Shown piece after piece: positions 52,385 through 61,983 of a DNA stretch of 64,000 bases. Under the pieces are notes generated by a model. The model was given only the letters and a program-made list of their open reading frames with translations. It had not been told where the DNA came from and made no database searches. This DNA is from HGM12587 sp964561705 (GTDB taxonomy: Bacteria > Bacillota > Clostridia > Lachnospirales > Lachnospiraceae): assembly GCA_964561705.1 (NCBI GenBank), contig CAZLQJ010000001.1, positions 49,654 through 113,653 on the forward strand, read 5' to 3'. Within the stretch, counting starts at the first letter, position 1. The number at the start of each line of letters is the position of its first letter. Position numbers and translations under genes: made by a program.

Positions 52385-53482
52385 TTAATGTTCTTTTCTT
52401 ATCGACAGCGAAACATTTAGGGCAATCCCCATCTCCGACAAAAGAAACAGTACCGAGGTTCCTCCATAACTGACAAAAGGCAGCGTAATTCCCGTATTGG
52501 GGATACTGTTGGTCACCACCGCAATGTTTAAAATCACCTGAATCATCAGATGCGCCATGATCCCGGAAACAACCAGACAGCCGTAAAGATCTCTGGTATG
52601 GCTGGCGACGACCATTAATCTCCAGATCAATATTCCAAACAAAAGGATCAAAAAAATAGCACCTAAAAGCCCCAGTTCCTCACATATGATGGAAAAGATC
52701 ATATCATTCTGGGCTTCCGGTACAAATCCCAGTTTTTGCTTTCCATTACCAATTCCAACCCCAAATACGCCGCCGGATCCGATGGCATATAATCCCTGCA
52801 ATGTCTGATATCCTTTCTCATATTTTTCCGGATCCATCCAGATTTTCAAACGTTCCAGACGATAACTTTCCATTGCAAGGAAAATGGTCACAAATAATAT
52901 TCCTACAGTTCCTATGGCAATAAACTGTGCATATTTTGGACTTGCAACAAAGATCAGAACCACTGCAATTCCCAGAATAATGATTGCCGTACTCAAATTG
53001 TTAGTTCCTACAAGCCCGACGATCGGCAATGCACTTAATATGACCAGAAACATGGTTTTGATCTTCACGATCTTCTTTCCCTGCTTTGTGACGATCCAGG
53101 CAAGAAATACGATCAATGCCACTTTAGCGAACTCTGACGGCTGAAAAGACAAAGGTCCCACGCCCAGCCAGCGTTTTGATCCGTTGATCTCCTGCCCCAC
53201 AAAAAGAACCAAGGTCGATAAAACCGCCGCGAAACAGTAACCGGCCACAGCAAAGGATGACCAGATATGATAATCAATATTTGCCACCAGATACATGGCT
53301 GCTAATCCCAGACTGGTCGCAAAAAACTGCTTCTTTAAATAATAAAAAGAATCGCCAAACTTTACCTGCCCGTTATAGGAACTTGTGCTGTAAAGCATGA
53401 CCATTCCAAACAAAACAAGAGCCAAAACGCTGATGAGTAATGCCATGTCTACTCTTTTCGTTCCGGCTCTTTCCTTTTTCAT
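52385..53482 (-). CDS. ftsW: SEDS peptidoglycan polymerase FtsW (or SpoVE)
   Basis: 365 residues, about ten membrane helices. SEDS motifs: 'RWLGVGPLSFQPSEFAKVAL' (with the catalytic-region Glu/Asp further along), 'KYEKGYQTLQGLYAIGSGGV', 'ISYGGTS'-like 'LPFVSYGGTSVLFLL' near the end. Works with a class B PBP from the same cluster at the septum. The sporulation paralogue SpoVE cannot be excluded from sequence alone. ATG 53482 has AAGGAG upstream. Confidence 0.93.
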   Translation of the reverse strand: MKKERAGTKRVDMALLISVLALVLFGMVMLYSTSSYNGQVKFGDSFYYLKKQFFATSLGLAAMYLVANIDYHIWSSFAVAGYCFAAVLSTLVLFVGQEINGSKRWLGVGPLSFQPSEFAKVALIVFLAWIVTKQGKKIVKIKTMFLVILSALPIVGLVGTNNLSTAIIILGIAVVLIFVASPKYAQFIAIGTVGILFVTIFLAMESYRLERLKIWMDPEKYEKGYQTLQGLYAIGSGGVFGVGIGNGKQKLGFVPEAQNDMIFSIICEELGLLGAIFLILLFGILIWRLMVVASHTRDLYGCLVVSGIMAHLMIQVILNIAVVTNSIPNTGITLPFVSYGGTSVLFLLSEMGIALNVSLSIRKEH

Positions 53483-53492
53483 GCAGATCTCC

Positions 53493-54848
53493 TTATAATT
53501 TTCTTACAAGCTCTTTAAAAATCCTTCCGCGCTGTTCATAATTATCAAACATTCCCCAGCTTGCACATGCCGGTGAGAGCAGGACTGCCTCGCCCGGATT
53601 TGCCAGTCTGGCACAAATTTCTACGGCTTCTTCCATTGTATCTGCAAACATAATCTTATGAAACCCGTGTTTCCTTGCACACTCTGCAATTTTTTCTCTG
53701 GTTGCCCCCAAAAGCACCAGATGGGTTACTTTTCCATCAAAACTCTCAATCCATTCATCATATTCAGATCCCTTGTCATAACCGCCCCCAATCAAAACAG
53801 TTTTACGGTTCATTGCCTGGATCCCTTTTATCGCTGCATCCGGATTTGTACCCTTGGAGTCATTATAATAATCTACACCATTTTTTTCTGCAACAAATTC
53901 AATCCGGTGTTCCACCGCCGTAAATTCCATTACGGTCTTTCTGATCACATCCATCGGCACCTTCATGCTCACTGCCATTGCGATGGCTGCCATAACATTT
54001 TCATGATTATGACCCCCCAACACCTTCAGATCTGTGGTCTTGCAGATTGGTGTTTTGGTATTTCCATCCGCATAAATGAATGTATCATCTTCCAGATATA
54101 CACCCATCTCCAATGTATGCAGACGACTGAAATATAATACCGATGCACTGCATCGTTCTCCAAATTTTCTTGTCACTTCATCATCATAATTTAAAACACA
54201 AACATCTTCTTTTGTCTGATTGCATGCAATCTTTTCTTTGGTTTCTATGTAACATTCCATGGTATGATGTCTGTTCAGATGATCCGGTGTAATATTTAAA
54301 ATTGCGCTCACTGCCGGATGAAACCGGTCAACGGTCTCTAACTGGAAGCTGGAAATTTCTGCTACCGTCACTGTATCTTCCTTCATTTCCAGTGCAGCTT
54401 CCGTATAAGGATTTCCAATGTTTCCTACCACAAATACACTGTCAAAATAATTTTTCATCAGTTTTCCAACCAATGTCGTTGTCGTCGTCTTTCCATTGGT
54501 TCCTGTAATAGCAACCACTCTGCCCTTTGACAGACGATAGGCCAGTTCAATTTCACCCCAGACCGGAATATTTCTCGTCTTAAACTCTTCCACCAATGGG
54601 ATATCTGTCGGAACTCCCGGACTTAACACTACCAGATCCAATGTTCCGATCACATCCTCGCTCAAAACACCTAAAATGATCTTTGCCTTCGAATCCTTCG
54701 GCAGTTTCTGTCTAATCTGTTCTTTTGCATTTTTCGTATTTTCATCATAAAGGACCACACGGGCCTGTACAGTTTCTAAGAGCGTTGCTGCGCTGATACC
54801 GCTGATCCCTGTGCCGTATACCAGCACATTTTTATTTAAAAATTCCAT
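53493..54848 (-). CDS. murD: UDP-N-acetylmuramoylalanine--D-glutamate ligase
   Basis: 451 residues. Adds D-Glu to UDP-MurNAc-Ala in the cytoplasm. ATP-binding 'VVAITGTNGKTTTTTLVGKL', central 'HLNRHHTMECYIETKEKIAC', and 'NDSKGTNPDAAIKGI' for the ligase C-domain. Ten bases after it starts ftsW; 13 bases before it ends mraY. Confidence 0.96.
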   Translation of the reverse strand: MEFLNKNVLVYGTGISGISAATLLETVQARVVLYDENTKNAKEQIRQKLPKDSKAKIILGVLSEDVIGTLDLVVLSPGVPTDIPLVEEFKTRNIPVWGEIELAYRLSKGRVVAITGTNGKTTTTTLVGKLMKNYFDSVFVVGNIGNPYTEAALEMKEDTVTVAEISSFQLETVDRFHPAVSAILNITPDHLNRHHTMECYIETKEKIACNQTKEDVCVLNYDDEVTRKFGERCSASVLYFSRLHTLEMGVYLEDDTFIYADGNTKTPICKTTDLKVLGGHNHENVMAAIAMAVSMKVPMDVIRKTVMEFTAVEHRIEFVAEKNGVDYYNDSKGTNPDAAIKGIQAMNRKTVLIGGGYDKGSEYDEWIESFDGKVTHLVLLGATREKIAECARKHGFHKIMFADTMEEAVEICARLANPGEAVLLSPACASWGMFDNYEQRGRIFKELVRKL

Positions 54849-54861
54849 GTTTCCTCCGTAA

Positions 54862-55824
54862 TTACAGTGCCATCAGTCCTACCAGACACAGAAGTGCTGT
54901 AATGATCGTAAAGACTGCTACCACCTTTGTTTCTGACCATCCCCCCAATTCAAAATGATGGTGGATCGGTGCCATTCTGAAAATTCTCTTTCCGTGAGAG
55001 ATTTTAAAATATCCAACCTGAATGATCACAGATAAAATTTCAATCCAGTAAATCAGTCCCACAATAAGGATAAACATCGGCATCTGAAGCATATAGGCAA
55101 TGGATGCCACAAAGCCGCCCAAAGCCAGAGAACCGGTATCTCCCATAAATACACTGGCCGGATGTACATTAAATAATAAAAAGCCCAAAAGTGCGCCGAT
55201 GACTGCTGCTGCGATCGGCCATACACCGCTTCCTTCTCCCAACGCTACCACGCCAAAAAAGATTGCAACCATGATCGTCACACTGGTCGCCAGACCATCC
55301 AGACCATCTGTAAAGTTCACGCCGTTCACGGTTCCAATCACTGCAAGGAACATTACCGGAATTGCCAAAAAGCCAAGATTTAATGTCACGCCCGGAAAGA
55401 ATGGAACGATCATTTCCATGGAAATGCCTGAAAATTTGTACATATAAACGGCAAACACACCAGTAACCAGAAACTGCCCAAACATCTTCTGGGATGGTGT
55501 CAACCCTTCCGAACGCTTTAAAATGATCTTAATATAATCATCCAAAAATCCAATGATCCCAAAGCCTACCGTCACAAACAGTACCGGGATGATCTGCGGA
55601 TAATCCTTACTGTAAATGCAGGATGTCACGATCACACTGATCAAGAAGATCACGCCTCCCATGGTCGGTGTCCCATTTTTCTTTAAATGGGACTGTGGGC
55701 CATCATCTCTGACTGTCTGACCAAATTTCAATTTTCTTAAAAACGGAATGATCAGGGGACCTAGCGCCACACTGATCGCAAATGCAATGATAATCGGAAT
55801 CGATATTGTAATATATAGATTCAT
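54862..55824 (-). CDS. mraY: Phospho-MurNAc-pentapeptide transferase
   Basis: 320 residues, ten membrane helices. Makes lipid I. Motifs: 'KKNGTPTMGGVIFL', the DDY-type 'GFLDDYIKIILKRSEGLTP', 'NFTDGLDGLATSVTIM' and 'PIHHHFELGGWSE', all with the catalytic Asp and His residues in place. Confidence 0.97.
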   Translation of the reverse strand: MNLYITISIPIIIAFAISVALGPLIIPFLRKLKFGQTVRDDGPQSHLKKNGTPTMGGVIFLISVIVTSCIYSKDYPQIIPVLFVTVGFGIIGFLDDYIKIILKRSEGLTPSQKMFGQFLVTGVFAVYMYKFSGISMEMIVPFFPGVTLNLGFLAIPVMFLAVIGTVNGVNFTDGLDGLATSVTIMVAIFFGVVALGEGSGVWPIAAAVIGALLGFLLFNVHPASVFMGDTGSLALGGFVASIAYMLQMPMFILIVGLIYWIEILSVIIQVGYFKISHGKRIFRMAPIHHHFELGGWSETKVVAVFTIITALLCLVGLMAL

Positions 55825-55874
55825 AATCCACCTCTTCTATTCTTCTCTTTTGATATTTTATAAGTATAATTCTT

Positions 55875-57617
55875 TTATTCTGAACTTTCAACTGTTTCTA
55901 CCTGTAAATAAGGCAAAATATTTTCAAAGATGCTTTGCAGCACCGGTGCCGCAATTGTTCCTCCATAATACACCCCTGTAGGCTTTGCGATAATGACCAG
56001 ACCAAGTACCTGCGGGTCATCCGCCGGTGCAAATCCCAGAAATGAGGAAATATATTGTTTGGCACTCCTTGGCAATGTCTGGGACGTTGCAGTTTTGCCG
56101 CCAATGCGATATCCGTCCACCTGACCTTTCGATCCTCCGCCTTCTGCTACGACACTTTCCAGAAGAGTTCGCATCACTTCTGATGTTTCTTCCGAAACAA
56201 TCCCGTTTTTTTTTGGATATTCAAAGGTTTTTATGATCTCTCCCTCATCATTTCTGATTTCTTTTGCAAAATGCGGTGTTACCCTGTTTCCTCCATTAAT
56301 GATCGCACTGACAGTCGCTGCAAGCTGAATCGGCGTAATCTGAAAAGACTGGCCAAATGACATGGTCGCAAGTTCCACCAGACCAATGGTTTCCTTTTTA
56401 TGCATAATCGTTCCAGCCTCTCCCGGGATATCGATCCCCGTCCTGGAAAGCATTCCAAGATCTTTCATTCCCTCATAAAAGGCATCTGATCCCACACGCA
56501 GCCCCACATTGATAAATACCGGATTGCAGGAATTTTGTATACCCTGTGCAAAAGTTTCTGCTCCATGGCCTTTTATTTTGTGGCAACGGATCCTGCGATC
56601 TTCCACAATGGCAAATCCCGGACAGGAAAAGGTATCATTGACTGTCACTTTTCCTTCTTCGAACGCAATGGCTGAAGTGATGATTTTAAAGATTGACCCT
56701 GGCTCATAGGTATCATTGACGCTTTGATTGCGCCACATTCTGTTTCTTGCATCATTTATCTGCTGTTGGGTCATAGCTTCCGTCTCCGTCTCTTCCGACA
56801 GATCAAAGGGATGATTCAGATCAAATTCCGGCACATTGACATTGGCATAAATAGCTCCGTCTTCCGGGTTCATTATTATGATCGAAACATATTCTGCCTC
56901 CTTTTCTTCCAAAACTTTCAAAGCTGCCTGTTCGCAGTACATCTGAATATTATAATCCAGTGTCAGACACAGATTATTTCCCGCGATGGCTTCTACCCGT
57001 TCTTCCGCTTCTCCGTCCAGTTCGATGCCCCTTGCATCTGTCTGGGTCAGGATCGTCCCGTCAATTCCTTTCAAATAATCTTCATAATATACCTCCAGAC
57101 CAATAATTCCCTGATTATCACTCCCGGTAAATCCCAGCACCTTTGATGCTGCCGAATCAAATGGATAATATCGCTTAAAATCTTCGTCTATTTTTACACC
57201 CGCAAGATTATAATTTCGGATCCTATCTCCTGTTTCCTTATCCACATTCGCCTTAATTTTTTCAATAGAACTTACTTTTTCCACACGCTTACGGACAATT
57301 TCCTCCGTAATCCCCAATTCCCGGCTTAACACCGTGATCACTTTTTCCGGATCCCGGATCTGACTATGGATAACAGAAACCGTACATACGGTTCGATTAG
57401 TTGCAAGTACCACACCTGTACGATCAAGAATTTTCCCACGGGCTGCTTTGATACTTCTTTCCCTTTCATGAAGCGCATCCGCTTTTTCCTGATAGTATTC
57501 TGAACGAAATACCATCAAATATACCAGACGTACACAAAGACATCCTATCACCATCATACATAGAAAAAAGACAACAACAATCTTTTTTCTATGATATGTT
57601 TTTGTATGATCAAACAT
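55875..57617 (-). CDS. Class B penicillin-binding protein, second copy (SpoVD/FtsI-like)
   Basis: 580 residues: N-terminal membrane anchor (about 13-33), dimerisation domain ('ARGKILDRTGVVLATNRTVC'), and transpeptidase domain. Active-site motifs: S-x-x-K as 'EPGSIFKII', S-x-N as 'NSCNPVF', and the third motif K-T-A in 'IGGKTATSQTLPR' instead of K-T-G. No PASTA domain. Its place right after the first PBP gene matches spoVD of Bacillus, so a role in cortex or septal synthesis in sporulation is possible. Its ribosome site is buried in a terminator-like hairpin, which suggests separate control. Confidence 0.85.
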   Translation of the reverse strand: MFDHTKTYHRKKIVVVFFLCMMVIGCLCVRLVYLMVFRSEYYQEKADALHERERSIKAARGKILDRTGVVLATNRTVCTVSVIHSQIRDPEKVITVLSRELGITEEIVRKRVEKVSSIEKIKANVDKETGDRIRNYNLAGVKIDEDFKRYYPFDSAASKVLGFTGSDNQGIIGLEVYYEDYLKGIDGTILTQTDARGIELDGEAEERVEAIAGNNLCLTLDYNIQMYCEQAALKVLEEKEAEYVSIIIMNPEDGAIYANVNVPEFDLNHPFDLSEETETEAMTQQQINDARNRMWRNQSVNDTYEPGSIFKIITSAIAFEEGKVTVNDTFSCPGFAIVEDRRIRCHKIKGHGAETFAQGIQNSCNPVFINVGLRVGSDAFYEGMKDLGMLSRTGIDIPGEAGTIMHKKETIGLVELATMSFGQSFQITPIQLAATVSAIINGGNRVTPHFAKEIRNDEGEIIKTFEYPKKNGIVSEETSEVMRTLLESVVAEGGGSKGQVDGYRIGGKTATSQTLPRSAKQYISSFLGFAPADDPQVLGLVIIAKPTGVYYGGTIAAPVLQSIFENILPYLQVETVESSE

Positions 57618-57655
57618 AAAAAGACCTCATAAAGTTTTTCTTCATTTTATGAGGT
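57618..57655 (-). terminator. Attenuator-like hairpin between the two PBP genes
   Basis: Perfect 10-bp stem (57624-57633 and 57646-57655), 12-base loop, followed on the minus strand by CTTTTT and then directly by the ATG of the second PBP gene. The GAGGT in the 3' arm is the only ribosome site for that ATG (spacing 6). So the hairpin can both stop transcription and block translation. Confidence 0.7.
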
Positions 57656-57666
57656 CCTTACATTTA

Positions 57667-59976
57667 TTATTCAGTTTCATCTACAGACGGCAAAATATCC
57701 GTAATGATTGCACTTGGATAATCATCATCCTGGGTCAGATCCTTCAGCATTCCCGTCTCTGGATCAATGCTGTCATCATTAGAGATATCCGGCGGTGTTA
57801 CTTCTTCACCGGTCTGCGGATCAATGACACCCTCATCCTGTTCGTCCTGTGTTGGATCATCTTCTTGGGCTGCATCTGTTTCATCTACTTTATCAGCATG
57901 TGTCGCATTGTACTCATCCAGCATATCTTCCGGCGGTGCCTCTGTCTCATAAATATTCAGATATGGAAGAGCTTTCTGCATAACATCCTTCCAGATTTCC
58001 TGTGCATAAGAACTGGTCGCCTGATAAGCAGCATTTGGTTCATCTACAACAACATAGCAAACCACCTGCGGTTCATCATAAGGTGCATAGCCGATAAATG
58101 ATACCAGATAATTTCCATTACCTCGCGGCAGCTTCTGTGCAGTTCCCGTTTTTCCGCCCATGGCATAACCTGCAATACGCGCAGATTTACCGGTTGCTCC
58201 ATTTCCATTGCCATCTCTGGATCCATACATGGTGCTGTACAGGTAATGTTTTATCTTTTCACTGGTCTGCTCAGAAACCGTTCTTCTCAAAAGATTTCCT
58301 TCGTTTTCTTCAATGGTTCCGCCATTATGATCAACAATCTTTTTCATTACATGAGGCTGATAATAATATCCTCCATTGATACAGGATGAAAATGCACTTG
58401 CTACCTGAATCATGCTGGCATTAAATCCCTGTCCGAAAGAACAGGTTGCAAGTTCTGCCGGCCCGATCTCTAAATTCTCATACGGCGCATTTCCTTTGGT
58501 ATAATAAACCACCGTATCTGTTCTTGATTCTCCCGGAAGATCAATTCCGGTACGGAGACCGAAATTAAACAATCTCTGATATTTCACAAAGTTTTCATCT
58601 CCCATTTTCGCTGCAATCTGCATCAAGGCATCATTGCAGGAGAACATCAGGGACCCTTCCAGTGTAATCAGTTTATGTCCTGTACGTTTTGCACAATGGA
58701 TCGGTTTTTGTCCTGCAACAACTACCTGTGAACCATCACAATAGAACGCATCCGTTTCCTTCACAATACCGGCTTCCAATGCAGCTGCAACAGTCATTGG
58801 TTTTACGGTAGATCCAGGTTCAAAACTGTCACTGACACAGAAATTACGCCACATATCATTCATCAGTTTATATTTCTGATTTGCTTTTTCCTCCAGTTCC
58901 TTCTGTTCTTGGTCTTTTGCCTTCTGTTCTTCTTCGGAAAGGGTATGATAAATCGCTTTTTTCTCTTCCATGAAGGCTTCCAGCTGTTCCTGATAAACGG
59001 CAACTTCCGCATCCAGTGCCACTTCCTGTTCTGCTGTCAGAATTCCATTCGCAACCAGATCATATGGCTGATTCAGGTCATATTTACGATTGCTTGCCAT
59101 TGCAAGGATCTCTCCATTTCTTGGATCCATCATCAGGCAGGCGACTGTCTTGGCACCATCACCGTCACGAAATGCATTTGCATACTTATTCATGAAACTG
59201 TCAATGGATTCCTCCACAAATTTCTGCAGAGTCGCATCCATGGTAGAAACGATATTGTATCCATCCGTTGACTCATGGATAACTTTTTCTGTTTCCAGAT
59301 CTTCATTCAAATAAGTATAACTTCTTCCATTGACACCATTTAATATATCAGAATAATATTCCTCAATCCCATACTGTCCACGGTTTCCTGAAACTGTATA
59401 ACCGATAATGTTGCATCCCATCGTTTCATAAGGATACTTTCTCTTATAGGCTTCCTCAAACCAAACGCCTTTGATCAAAGAATCCTTTGCTTCGATCTTT
59501 TCTTCCAGTTCTGAAATCTGCTCCTTGGTCATCTCTTTTTCAAGTACCACATAACTGCTGGTCTTTTTTTCCTGATAAATATCAGTCAGCTCTTCCTTCG
59601 TATAATCCAGATACTCGGAAAGTGCCATCATGGTCGCGTTTACATAATCCTTCTTCTTTGTTTTTTTGCTTTCCTGTTCCTGTACATCCGTCAAAACCTT
59701 CGGATCCAAGATTACATTGTATACTTTTTCGCTTGTGGCGAGCACCGTACCGTTTCGGTCATAAATATCTCCACGTCGGTATGCCAGTGTCAGACTGTTG
59801 CTCTCCTGCTGCTGAAGCACTTTCTTCGTATACTTTTCACCATTGGTTTCATTGATATATACAATTCGGATACTTAAACCAACCAAAGCCAGCACAATCA
59901 ATCCAAAGATCAGTGCCAGCTTTTTTTTCATTCGATTTTTTATCTTCTTTAATTTTCTATATTCTTTCTTAGTCAC
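57667..59976 (-). CDS. ftsI: Class B penicillin-binding protein, first copy (FtsI/PBP2B-like)
   Basis: 769 residues from GTG 59976 (AGGG upstream). N-terminal anchor (about 19-38), 'YRRGDIYDRNGTVLATSEKV', and a transpeptidase domain with S-x-x-K 'EPGSTVKPM', S-x-N 'FSCNDAL' and K-T-G 'MGGKTGTAQKLPRG'. A charged helical insertion lies at about 322-372, before the active-site Ser. After the catalytic domain comes an acidic tail of about 95 residues (many Asp, Glu, Thr, Pro) in place of PASTA domains. Septal transpeptidase of the divisome, partner of FtsW and FtsL. Confidence 0.92.
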   Translation of the reverse strand: MTKKEYRKLKKIKNRMKKKLALIFGLIVLALVGLSIRIVYINETNGEKYTKKVLQQQESNSLTLAYRRGDIYDRNGTVLATSEKVYNVILDPKVLTDVQEQESKKTKKKDYVNATMMALSEYLDYTKEELTDIYQEKKTSSYVVLEKEMTKEQISELEEKIEAKDSLIKGVWFEEAYKRKYPYETMGCNIIGYTVSGNRGQYGIEEYYSDILNGVNGRSYTYLNEDLETEKVIHESTDGYNIVSTMDATLQKFVEESIDSFMNKYANAFRDGDGAKTVACLMMDPRNGEILAMASNRKYDLNQPYDLVANGILTAEQEVALDAEVAVYQEQLEAFMEEKKAIYHTLSEEEQKAKDQEQKELEEKANQKYKLMNDMWRNFCVSDSFEPGSTVKPMTVAAALEAGIVKETDAFYCDGSQVVVAGQKPIHCAKRTGHKLITLEGSLMFSCNDALMQIAAKMGDENFVKYQRLFNFGLRTGIDLPGESRTDTVVYYTKGNAPYENLEIGPAELATCSFGQGFNASMIQVASAFSSCINGGYYYQPHVMKKIVDHNGGTIEENEGNLLRRTVSEQTSEKIKHYLYSTMYGSRDGNGNGATGKSARIAGYAMGGKTGTAQKLPRGNGNYLVSFIGYAPYDEPQVVCYVVVDEPNAAYQATSSYAQEIWKDVMQKALPYLNIYETEAPPEDMLDEYNATHADKVDETDAAQEDDPTQDEQDEGVIDPQTGEEVTPPDISNDDSIDPETGMLKDLTQDDDYPSAIITDILPSVDETE

Positions 59977-59985
59977 GTTTCTACC

Positions 59986-60498
59986 CTACTTTGACTTTAT
60001 CACACTCTTGATCAGAGTATCTTCCTCCTCAGGTACCGCTTCGTACTGACTTACATAATTCTGACTTGTATTTTCATACAGTACAACATTTTCCTTGGAT
60101 GCATATACCATCCCCAACTCATTGATTGCAACCTCTCTGATCTCATCTAAATTCACAGAAGCTTCGATACGATTCAGATCATCTGCATTCGTCTTTCTCA
60201 AATCTGCCAATTCTGTTTCCAATGATGAGATCTTTTTCAGATTGCTGGTTGACAATGCCTGCTGTTGCAGATAATAAGCACCGGAAACCAAAGTCAGAAC
60301 ACAAGCAGCTGCAACAAACATACAATATGGAATGCTTAAATTTGCGGATTTCTGCTGATGTCTTCTATGAGAAACCTGAAATTCCTGAGACTCTTTCTCA
60401 CGTCTTTCCGGCTCCTGTACACGCTTTCTTACAACATTTCCATATACTTCTGTCTGGTATCCGCTCACGCTTCTGGTGTTTCTGCTTTTCCGGACCAT
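59986..60498 (-). CDS. ftsL: Divisome protein FtsL-like
   Basis: 170 residues: a long basic cytoplasmic part (about 55), one membrane helix ('YCMFVAAACVLTLVSGAYYL'), a coiled coil ('ISSLETELADLRKTNADDLN'), then 'AINELGMVYASKENVVLYEN', typical of FtsL/DivIC. It bridges DivIB and the septal PBP. Always found between rsmH and the first PBP gene; 15 bases after rsmH here. Confidence 0.9.
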   Translation of the reverse strand: MVRKSRNTRSVSGYQTEVYGNVVRKRVQEPERREKESQEFQVSHRRHQQKSANLSIPYCMFVAAACVLTLVSGAYYLQQQALSTSNLKKISSLETELADLRKTNADDLNRIEASVNLDEIREVAINELGMVYASKENVVLYENTSQNYVSQYEAVPEEEDTLIKSVIKSK

Positions 60499-60512
60499 CT
60501 CTGTGTCTCCCC

Positions 60513-61457
60513 CTAATCTTCTATCTTTCTTTCAAATACTCTCAGTTTTGCGCTTTTTGCTCTGCTGTTATATTCTAGTTCCTCTTCTCCCGGAACAATC
60601 GGTTTCCTTGTAATGACCTTGCCCTTTGACTTTTTACCACACACACATACCGGAAAATGGCTCGGACATGTACAAGGATTCTCGTTTGTTTTAAAAATTG
60701 TTTTAACGATTCTGTCTTCTAAAGAATGAAAGGTAATGATACAGATCCTTCCTCCATCCTCTAAAAGGTCGATCATTTCATCTAATGAATTCTGCAACAC
60801 TTCCAGTTCTGCATTTAATTCAATTCGGATTGCCTGAAAGGTTTTCTTGGCCGGATGCCCCCCACCGGCTCTCACCTTTGCCGGAATTGCTGCTTTAATG
60901 ATTTCAATCAGCTCCCCGGTCGTTTCAATCTCTTTTTTCTCTCTTGCTGCAACAATGTGCTTCGCAATATTTTTTGCAAATTTATCTTCTCCGAAATCCC
61001 GGATAATGCGAAACAGCTCCATTTCACTGTATTCATTCACAATGTTTTTCGCTGTTTTCGGCTGTCTTCTGTCCATACGCATATCCAGCGGAACATCTTC
61101 TCTGTAAGTAAATCCACGCTCCGGCTCGTCCAACTGATAGGAAGAAACCCCCAGATCAAGGACAATGCCTGAAACTTTCTGAATACCAAGCTCTGACAGT
61201 ACCTGCTTCATATGGCAGTAATTGCTTCGGACGGTTGTCACTTTGTCACCAAAGATTGCAAGTCTTTCTCCGGCTGCCTTCAGTGCATCCTCATCCTGAT
61301 CAATCCCGATCAGACGACCGCCATCGCCCAACTGCTTCAGGATCTGAAAAGAATGTCCGCCACCGCCCAAGGTTCCATCTACATAAATGCCATCCGGCTT
61401 TATATTTAAATTCTCTATGGTTTCGAAAAGTAAAACTGATTTGTGTTTAAATTCCAT
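60513..61457 (-). CDS. rsmH: 16S rRNA m4C1402 methyltransferase
   Basis: 314 residues. SAM-binding 'YVDGTLGGGGHSFQILKQL' and 'LIGIDQDEDALKAA'; 'VSGIVLDLGVSSYQLDEPER' and 'PLDMRMD' are family hallmarks; the C-terminal 'ICIITFHSLEDRIVK' ends the catalytic domain. Methylates C1402 of 16S rRNA. Second gene of the dcw operon. Confidence 0.97.
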   Translation of the reverse strand: MEFKHKSVLLFETIENLNIKPDGIYVDGTLGGGGHSFQILKQLGDGGRLIGIDQDEDALKAAGERLAIFGDKVTTVRSNYCHMKQVLSELGIQKVSGIVLDLGVSSYQLDEPERGFTYREDVPLDMRMDRRQPKTAKNIVNEYSEMELFRIIRDFGEDKFAKNIAKHIVAAREKKEIETTGELIEIIKAAIPAKVRAGGGHPAKKTFQAIRIELNAELEVLQNSLDEMIDLLEDGGRICIITFHSLEDRIVKTIFKTNENPCTCPSHFPVCVCGKKSKGKVITRKPIVPGEEELEYNSRAKSAKLRVFERKIED

Positions 61458-61468
61458 GCGCCTTCCTC

Positions 61469-61903
61469 TTATATCATAAAATTAAAATTCGCGCCTAAAT
61501 TTTCGGCGATTTCATCCAAGTCATCGTAATTTGTCGCATCTTCATAACGTTCTTTGCTCCACAATTCAACATGGGTCAACATTCCAGCAAAGACTACCTC
61601 TTTGTCCAGATCTGCGAATTTACGAAGCGGTTCCGGAACCAGAACTCTTCCCTGTTTATCAAGTTCACACTCCTTCGCTCCGGCAACCCAAAATCTGCTG
61701 AACTTTCTGGCATTTTTATCTAGGATAGGTAATTGTTTTAATTTTCCTTCGTAGATGTCCCATTCATTCATTGGAAACAGAAACAAGCAGCCATCCAGTC
61801 CCTTTGACATCATAAACCGGTCTCCCAGTTCATCACGGATTTTTGAAGGAATGATCAGCCTGCCTTTTGTGTCTATCGTATGATTGTATTCTCCATTGAA
61901 CAA
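61469..61903 (-). CDS. mraZ: Transcriptional regulator MraZ
   Basis: 144 residues from TTG 61903 ('MFNGEYNHTIDTKGRLIIPS' is the family start, with AGGTGG 5 bases upstream); the frame is open to a GTG at 61912. Two AbrB-like halves: 'DTKGRLIIPSKIRDEL' and 'DKQGRVLVPEPLRKF', each with the D-x-x-G-R core. It forms a ring and represses its own operon through direct repeats, which are visible just upstream. Confidence 0.96.
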   Translation of the reverse strand: MFNGEYNHTIDTKGRLIIPSKIRDELGDRFMMSKGLDGCLFLFPMNEWDIYEGKLKQLPILDKNARKFSRFWVAGAKECELDKQGRVLVPEPLRKFADLDKEVVFAGMLTHVELWSKERYEDATNYDDLDEIAENLGANFNFMI

Positions 61904-61932
61904 TGCAACCACCTACTTTCAAATGAAACGCT

Positions 61933-61977
61933 CCACTTTTTGCCATATACGTTCCACTTTTCACCACTTTTCTCCAC
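61933..61977 (-). promoter_or_regulatory. MraZ operator: five phased GTGG boxes
   Basis: On the minus strand GTGG recurs at 61974-61977, 61964-61967, 61954-61957 and 61933-61936, with a one-base variant (ATGG) at 61943-61946. Spacings are 10, 10, 11 and 10 bases, so all boxes face one side of the helix; most are preceded by AAAA. This matches the known MraZ mode of binding GTG-containing repeats. Confidence 0.8.
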
Positions 61978-61983
61978 ATGTCC

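Noticed and set aside
57660..57760. Sigma-E promoter for the second PBP inside the end of the first
   Set aside because: Only weak resemblance (GATATT, then no CATACA-type -10 at the right distance).
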